Of a DNA stretch of 10,108 nt, positions 6,981 through 10,108 are shown piece after piece; positions within the stretch are counted from its first letter, which is position 1, and each line of letters opens with the position of its first letter. The notes under the pieces were generated by a model. It ran no database searches. It saw nothing but the letters and a program-made list of their open reading frames with translations, and had not been told where the DNA came from. The position numbers were made by a program, and so were the translations under genes. The DNA comes from CAYMTN01 sp964393335 (lineage in GTDB: Bacteria; Chloroflexota; Anaerolineae; Aggregatilineales; Aggregatilineaceae): positions 1 through 10,108 of the forward strand of contig CAYMTN010000198.1 in the NCBI GenBank assembly GCA_964393335.1, given 5' to 3'.

Positions 6981-7877
6981 TTATACCACATCGGCAAACG
7001 TTTTTTCCATGCGGCGGAAGTAAAATGTCCCCGATACGAGCAGCAGCAGCGCAACCGATGTCGAGACGATGATGATCGGGCCGGGCGCTGTGTTGGTATC
7101 CAACAAGGCCCAGCGAAACCCTTCCACGACCCCCGCCATCGGGTTGATCCCGTAGAGAGTCCGCCAGGGCTGATCCAGCAAGCTGCTTGGGTAGGCAATC
7201 GGAGTGGCAAACAGCCAGAATTGGGTCAAAAACGGGATCGTATAACGCACGTCACGAAATTGAACGTTCATCGCCGATAACCACATCCCGACCCCTAACG
7301 ACGTGGCGAATGCCAGCAGTAGAAAGAAGGGCAGCAGCAGCACATTGATGGTAGGAACAATGCCATAGACCAGCATCATAATCAGCAGCACGACAAAGGC
7401 CAGCACGAAATCGACCACACCCGAAATAACCGCCGAGATCGGCACGACCAGGCGCGGAAAATAGATTTTTTTGATCAGGTTGGCGCTGGCTACCAGGCTG
7501 TTTGAAGACAGCGTGAGTCCGTTTGCAAAAAACGTCCAGGGCACCATCGCGGTGTAGCTGAAGATCGGGTAGGGAACCCCGTCAGACGGTACTTTTGCCA
7601 GTTTTCCGAAAAACAGACTGAAAACGACCATCGTGAAAAACGGTTGGATGATCGCCCATGACGCACCCAATACGGTTTGTTTATACCGTACCTTGATGTC
7701 GCGCCACGTCAGGAAGTACAACAGCTCACGATACTCCCACAGCTCGTGCAGCTTCAGCGATACCCAACCCTTTGACGGCTCGATGAGCAGATAATAGCGC
7801 AGCACGGATTGAGTCCCTGTATTCTCGACGCGTGCATCGGGGGCGGTTTCGGAGTTATTGTCAGAAATTGCTGTCAT
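6981..7877 (-). CDS. Polysaccharide ABC transporter permease, Wzm type
   Basis: This 298-residue ABC-2 type membrane protein forms the channel for the exported glycan with the ATPase encoded at 4559-5887. Family segments are LLYFLTWRDIKVRYKQTVLG (52-71), KKIYFPRLVVP (136-146), NVQFRDVRYTIPFLTQFWLF (204-223) and INPMAGVVEGFRWALL (244-259). Hydrophobic membrane segments fall at roughly 74-92, 104-121, 147-172, 177-204, 216-232 and 266-287, the usual six. The first ~45 residues are cytoplasmic and polar. ATG 7877 has AGGA 7 nt upstream. It is the first gene of the operon; the 86 nt before the palindrome at 7963 show no strong -35/-10 pair that I can defend. Wzm and Wzt genes are normally adjacent, but here a nitroreductase-family gene separates them. 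Confidence 0.92.
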   Translation of the reverse strand: MTAISDNNSETAPDARVENTGTQSVLRYYLLIEPSKGWVSLKLHELWEYRELLYFLTWRDIKVRYKQTVLGASWAIIQPFFTMVVFSLFFGKLAKVPSDGVPYPIFSYTAMVPWTFFANGLTLSSNSLVASANLIKKIYFPRLVVPISAVISGVVDFVLAFVVLLIMMLVYGIVPTINVLLLPFFLLLAFATSLGVGMWLSAMNVQFRDVRYTIPFLTQFWLFATPIAYPSSLLDQPWRTLYGINPMAGVVEGFRWALLDTNTAPGPIIIVSTSVALLLLVSGTFYFRRMEKTFADVV

Positions 7878-7962
7878 AAGGGGTTCCTGCTTCTGTGATA
7901 TGCGTCTACCCAGACGTTACTGATACTCACATTGAGAACTAAACTTTTGAGCACCGGCAGCA

Positions 7963-8030
7963 AGCCTCACCCCTTAACCCCCGGCCCCCTGGCCCTCTCC
8001 ATTCCAATGGAGAGGGCCAGGGGTGAGGCT
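7963..8030. repeat. Large imperfect palindrome (dispersed-repeat type)
   Basis: A perfect 13-bp inner stem, GGCCCTCTCCATT (7991-8003) against AATGGAGAGGGCC (8006-8018), surrounds a 2-nt centre. It is flanked by a perfect 12-bp outer pair, AGCCTCACCCCT (7963-7974) against AGGGGTGAGGCT (8019-8030). The outer and inner arms are contiguous on the right, but on the left 16 extra C-rich bases (7975-7990) sit between them. The motif resembles the CCTCACCCC...CTCTCC palindromic repeats found in many copies in Chloroflexota and some other phyla. There is no T-run after it in either direction, so it is not a standard terminator. It lies 86 nt upstream of the operon's first start codon. Confidence 0.75.
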
Positions 8031-8072
8031 AACTGGCGAGCATCTGCCGCATGATCAGTTTAGCAAGTTACG

Positions 8073-8237
8073 TCAGGCTCGGTAATATTCATCCCTGGAT
8101 TTTTCAAGATCGGCCCGGCGTGATCCCACCTCGCGCGCACTCTGCCGGTAGCCCTGGCCCTGGACTCGCAGCGCCAGGATCGTTTCTCCTTGTCCCGATG
8201 TCGTCGATCCGTCTGTGTTGGCCGGGGGAGAAGAAGG
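8073..8237 (-). pseudogene. Possible vestigial helix-turn-helix reading frame
   Basis: Between two TGA stops a 54-codon minus-strand frame contains ETILALRVQGQGYRQSAREV (from about 8186), which looks like the first helices of an HTH segment of the ALRxQGxxYRQIARxxG kind seen in transposases, recombinases and phage proteins. It continues SRRADLEKSRDEYYRA to the stop. There is no start codon, no Shine-Dalgarno site and no partner domain, so if real it is a decayed remnant. The resemblance is short and may be chance. Confidence 0.2.
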
Positions 8238-8307
8238 TCAAAGGCGTGTGTATGCCCGGTGTGCGGGTGACTGCCCACCCGCCCGGATCACCAGCCGGCG
8301 ATAGTAC

Positions 8308-8343
8308 AAAAAAAGGGCGATCAGCAGACACGCTCCGCCCTTT
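8308..8343 (-). terminator. Intrinsic terminator, minus strand
   Basis: Read on the minus strand, AAAGGGCG (8343-8336) pairs perfectly with CGCCCTTT (8319-8312) across a 16-nt loop. The second arm runs straight into a tract of seven T (8314-8308). A GC-rich stem followed by a U-tract is the classic Rho-independent terminator. It points away from the minus-strand promoter at 8647-8675. No protein gene ends near it: the nearest upstream minus-strand stop codon is at 9033, about 690 nt away. It therefore probably ends a separate short transcript. Confidence 0.65.
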
Positions 8344-8384
8344 CGACACGTGATGAAAATGTCCCGTAGGGCCGATATATGACA

Positions 8385-8444
8385 GACGCAGTTGAGTGAA
8401 AATGCGGGAACGAAGTTACCCGGTGAACCTACTCAACCCGCGTC
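8385..8444. repeat. Nested stem-loop
   Basis: GACGC (8385-8389) pairs with GCGTC (8440-8444) and GTTGAGT (8391-8397) pairs with ACTCAAC (8431-8437), separated by a 1x2 internal loop. Inside, CGGGAAC (8405-8411) pairs with GTT and CCCG (8415-8417 and 8419-8422) around the bulged A at 8418 and a 3-nt loop. Two stacked helices in 60 nt suggest a folded RNA; the inverted repeat reads equally on both strands. Confidence 0.55.
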
Positions 8445-8491
8445 ACACTTAACTTGCATCTGATTAGGGAGCATAAAAACAGAGATGCCGA

Positions 8492-8586
8492 ACTTCTGTG
8501 ACTTCTGAAGCTCAGAATCCCCGGTCAATCATTCGTAAGAGATACCGCGCAACTGTCCCCACAGCTCAGAAGTAATCCAGAAGTAA
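8492..8586. repeat. Four copies of ACTTCTG, paired and inverted
   Basis: ACTTCTG occurs at 8492-8498 and 8501-8507 (9-nt spacing). Its reverse complement CAGAAGT occurs within CAGAAGTAA at 8567-8575 and 8578-8586 (11-nt spacing). The two pairs face each other across about 60 nt. They can form an RNA or DNA stem, or could be protein-binding half-sites. Confidence 0.45.
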
Positions 8587-8646
8587 CGTGCAACATTGCT
8601 CGGACAACTATGGCAGCATACGGAAGCGGTGCCAATAGCCTTTCGA

Positions 8647-8675
8647 AACATACCGCAGATGGCATGACACGTCAA
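8647..8675 (-). promoter_or_regulatory. Sigma-70-like promoter, minus strand
   Basis: On the minus strand TTGACG (8675-8670, five of six bases of the -35 consensus) is followed after exactly 17 nt by TATGTT (8652-8647, four of six of the -10 consensus, keeping the first TA and last T). Transcription would begin near 8640 and run into the candidate RNA and its terminator. The match is good but unproven, and such pairs also arise by chance. Confidence 0.4.
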
Positions 8676-8899
8676 ATTTGCAGGTCGGTTCCGGCGTGAT
8701 TGTGTCAAATCGCGGTGGCTCCGCCCCCCGCACTGCGCAGCGCGCGCCGCACACGGCAGTTTTCCGGTCAAGCCTTTGCTCAAAAAGCTTGTGGGGCGTG
8801 GGGCAAAGCCCCAATCAGGTTTTGACGCGATTATCCCGGATCCGCTCCGGCTCGGCTGGCCCACCGCCCATTCTTCGACCATTGTTTGGTATGATTCAT

Positions 8900-8962
8900 C
8901 TGAAGCCTCCCTGGTCGCATGACCGCTACCTCGCCGGATAGCTTTGGAGGCTTCAGCTTTTT
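8900..8962 (+). other. Three-way-junction fold followed by T5
   Basis: An 11-bp perfect stem, CTGAAGCCTCC (8900-8910) against GGAGGCTTCAG (8946-8956), closes a 35-nt interior that itself splits into two adjacent hairpins. These are GGTC-GCAT-GACC (8913-8924) and GCTACC-TCGCC-GGATAGC with one bulged A (8925-8942). Only 2 nt and 3 nt are left unpaired at the junction. On the plus strand C and T5 (8958-8962) follow the closing stem, giving it the look of a plus-strand terminator with an unusually structured loop. On the minus strand it lies about 75 nt past the stop of the modular protein gene but has no U-tract. No plus-strand gene precedes it. It could be a terminator, a small structured RNA, or a palindromic DNA element. 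Confidence 0.45.
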
Positions 8963-9032
8963 CCTTCGCTCGCTGGCAGCTTGTTCGTGGCCCCTGGTGG
9001 TTGAAACCGTTTGGGGCGACGAACGCGTTATG

Positions 9033-10108
9033 TCACGAGCCGACCCCCGGCTTGCTGGGACCAACCGGTGTGATCGGCGCTTCGGTCGGAATAGGTGTGG
9101 CCGTTGGTTCGACGGTCGGCGTTTCTGTCGGCACAACTTCGGTTGGCTCCTCAGTCGGGATCACCTCAGTCGGCACTGGCGTTGGCACTGGCGTCGGCAC
9201 GACGACTGGCACCTCGCCCTGCGGTTCGACCACGAACGCGTCGATAGCGACCATACCACTCACTGGCACGATGCGCAGCGTATGCACGCCGTCACCGAGG
9301 CCATTGAGCGCCACCGTCGCGCCGAAGGCTGCCTCACCCGCGCTGTCAACCGTGTAGAGTACCGCGCCATCGATCTCGATGCTGAACAGTCCCAGCGCCG
9401 GATGTTTGACGTAGACCACGTCCACACGCGGACCGGTGAAGGTCAGCGCCAGTGTATCATCGACACTGCCGCTGCTGAACAGGTAGACGCCGCCGCTGGC
9501 GAGGTCGCCTGTCGTGAGCGTCCACGCACCCGTTTGCGTAACTCGCGCGTCATCCGACTCGATGGTGTCGAGCGCTTCGGCGGGTGTGGCGGTCGGCTCG
9601 ACCGTCGGCTCAGGCGTCGGCGTTTCGGTTGGGACGATTTCAGTCGGCACTGGCGTCGGCTCGACCGGCGACTCCACTTCGCCTGCGATCACGAACGCGT
9701 CGATGGCGACCGTACCGCTGACCGGCACGATCTGTACGACGTGCTCGCCTGTTTCGAGTCCGCTGACCTCGAGCAGCGCGCCGAACGCGGCTGCTTCGGC
9801 GGCGCTGTCTACCGTCTGTATCACTGCGCCGTCAACCTCGACCGCAAAGACGCCCAATGCCGGGTGTTCGACGTACACGACCGCGATCTGCGTGCCGCTG
9901 AAGCTCAGGCTGAGCGTATCGTCCGCGCTGCCGCTGCTGAAGATGTAACTCCCGCCGCTGGCAAGCCCGGTGTCGTGCGCCGTCCACGCGCCGCTTTGTG
10001 CCACGCGCGGATCGTCGGATTCGACAACCTGGATCGCAGGGGCGGCGGTTGGCTCGATGGTCGGTTCAGGTGTCGGCGTGATTTCCGGCAGGGCTTCGCC
10101 CGGCGCAC
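9033..10108 (-). CDS. Modular extracellular protein with Pro/Thr-rich linkers, C-terminal part
   Basis: The frame is open to the right edge of the window, so the N-terminus, including any signal peptide, is missing. Two ~107-residue modules with about 60% identity by eye lie at roughly 10010-9684 and 9548-9228. Each starts GAWT, continues through ASGG, Y-F-SSGS-DDTL and VVYV-HPALG-F, and ends VPVSG-VAIDAFV. The alternating hydrophobic pattern suggests a beta-sandwich, possibly carbohydrate-binding like the repeated modules of Chloroflexota surface proteins; this is inference. Linkers of PTPEPT/VPTETPT type precede, separate and follow the modules, and the protein ends in a linker and GPSKPGVGS without a membrane anchor or sorting motif. 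Such linkers are typical of secreted or surface proteins. A GTG at 10004 is an internal valine codon, not the start. Confidence 0.8.
   Translation of the reverse strand, partial: APGEALPEITPTPEPTIEPTAAPAIQVVESDDPRVAQSGAWTAHDTGLASGGSYIFSSGSADDTLSLSFSGTQIAVVYVEHPALGVFAVEVDGAVIQTVDSAAEAAAFGALLEVSGLETGEHVVQIVPVSGTVAIDAFVIAGEVESPVEPTPVPTEIVPTETPTPEPTVEPTATPAEALDTIESDDARVTQTGAWTLTTGDLASGGVYLFSSGSVDDTLALTFTGPRVDVVYVKHPALGLFSIEIDGAVLYTVDSAGEAAFGATVALNGLGDGVHTLRIVPVSGMVAIDAFVVEPQGEVPVVVPTPVPTPVPTEVIPTEEPTEVVPTETPTVEPTATPIPTEAPITPVGPSKPGVGS
9228..9548 (-). repeat. Beta-rich module, copy 2
   Basis: This is the downstream copy of the module inside the modular protein, aligned to copy 1 with a period of about 154 residues (462 nt) including the linker. 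It keeps GAWT, SSGSVDDTLALTFTG, YVKHPALGLFSIEIDGA and PVSGMVAIDAFVV. Confidence 0.75.
9684..10010 (-). repeat. Beta-rich module, copy 1
   Basis: This upstream copy shows GAWT, SSGSADDTLSLSFSG, YVEHPALGVFAVEVDGA and PVSGTVAIDAFVI, matching copy 2 through most of its length. It is preceded by ESDDPRV and a further Pro/Thr-rich linker, so more modules may lie outside the window. Confidence 0.75.

Larger units (their letters stand above)
8308..8640 (-). ncRNA. Candidate structured non-coding RNA
   Basis: A transcript starting about 7 nt after the -10 box near 8640 and ending at the terminator would be roughly 330 nt long and contains no credible protein gene. It can form two further stem-loops. 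The first pairs TTACTTCTGAGCT-type sequence near 8575-8563 with AGCTTCAGAAGT (8512-8501), with one bulged base. The second, at 8444-8385, has GACGC and GTTGAGT pairing with ACTCAAC and GCGTC around a small internal loop; above a 7x8 internal loop it carries an upper stem of CGGG-AAC against GTTCCCG with one bulge and a TTC loop. I could not match it to RNase P, tmRNA, SRP RNA or 6S RNA by their conserved cores. All structure is by eye, and direction rests on the promoter and terminator. Confidence 0.35.
7878..9032. other. Long intergenic region without a convincing protein gene
   Basis: About 1.15 kb lies between the polysaccharide operon and the modular protein gene. Open frames of up to 117 codons exist on both strands, but they overlap one another, lack ribosome binding sites and read as low-quality Arg/Pro/Gly/Ser-rich sequence. 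What the region does hold is listed separately: a palindrome at 7963-8030, a possible vestigial HTH frame at 8073-8237, a promoter-to-terminator unit on the minus strand (8308-8675), and a three-way-junction fold at 8900-8962. From 8676 to 8899 there is a GC-rich stretch with short hairpins (GCGG/CCGC at 8712-8724; TGGGGC/GCCCCA at 8799-8813) and nothing I can name. Confidence 0.7.

Noticed and set aside
8051..8353. Plus-strand frame of 100 codons and two minus-strand frames over the same bases
   Set aside because: No ribosome binding site or recognisable domain, composition typical of random GC-rich sequence, and the terminator at 8308-8343 lies inside.
8529..8941. Opposing 117-codon minus and 87-codon plus frames
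   Set aside because: They cover hairpin-rich intergenic sequence, lack Shine-Dalgarno sites and show no protein-like pattern; the promoter and candidate RNA explain part of the region better.
7878..9032. tRNA genes, CRISPR array or intact insertion sequence in the intergenic region
   Set aside because: No T-loop or cloverleaf pattern, no regularly spaced repeats, and no transposase-length frame were found.
8944..9948. Plus-strand frames rich in Val-Gly-Ser-Thr (8944-9357 and 9514-9948)
   Set aside because: Their repetitive look comes from the reverse reading of the Pro/Thr-rich linker codons of the minus-strand modular protein.
10002..10004. GTG at 10004 as the start of the modular protein
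   Set aside because: The frame stays open through a further Pro/Thr-rich linker to the window edge, and the GTG falls at the beginning of a module, matching an internal valine in copy 2.

Overview
The window looks like bacterial chromosome of moderately high GC content. No sequence here identifies the organism directly. Two features lean towards Chloroflexota (an Anaerolineae-like lineage): a secreted modular protein with long Pro/Thr/Glu-Pro linkers, and a CCTCACCCC...GGCCCTCTCC palindrome of a kind scattered in such genomes. This is inference with low to moderate confidence.

Right to left on the minus strand, positions 7877 to 1 hold a tight polysaccharide locus of eight co-directional genes. 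In transcription order they are: an O-antigen/capsule ABC transporter permease (Wzm type), a nitroreductase-family protein, the transporter ATPase with a C-terminal carbohydrate-recognition domain (Wzt type), a sulfotransferase, a polysaccharide pyruvyl transferase family protein, a second sulfotransferase, a GT4-type glycosyltransferase, and the N-terminus of a GT2-type glycosyltransferase that leaves the window at position 1. Junctions are either 1-4 nt overlaps (nitroreductase/ATPase, second sulfotransferase/GT4) or gaps of 10-47 nt, so this is very probably one operon. The exception is a 157-nt gap before the GT2 gene. That gap carries what looks like the P-loop fragment of a third, broken sulfotransferase. 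Together the genes suggest a cell-surface glycan that is sulfated and perhaps pyruvylated, completed in the cytoplasm and exported by an ABC transporter.

Positions 7878-9032 (about 1.15 kb) hold no convincing protein gene but are rich in structure. They contain a large imperfect palindrome (7963-8030), a possible vestigial HTH reading frame, and a candidate minus-strand non-coding RNA. The RNA candidate has a -35/-10 pair with a 17-nt spacer (8647-8675), two internal stem-loops, and a clear intrinsic terminator with a 7-U tract (8308-8343). Near 8900-8962 a short sequence can fold into a three-way junction closed by an 11-bp stem and followed by T5.

Positions 9033-10108 encode the C-terminal part of a modular extracellular protein, also on the minus strand. 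It has two copies of a ~107-residue beta-rich module (period 154 residues) joined by Pro/Thr-rich linkers, and its 5' end lies beyond the window. No tRNA, rRNA, CRISPR array or intact mobile element was seen.
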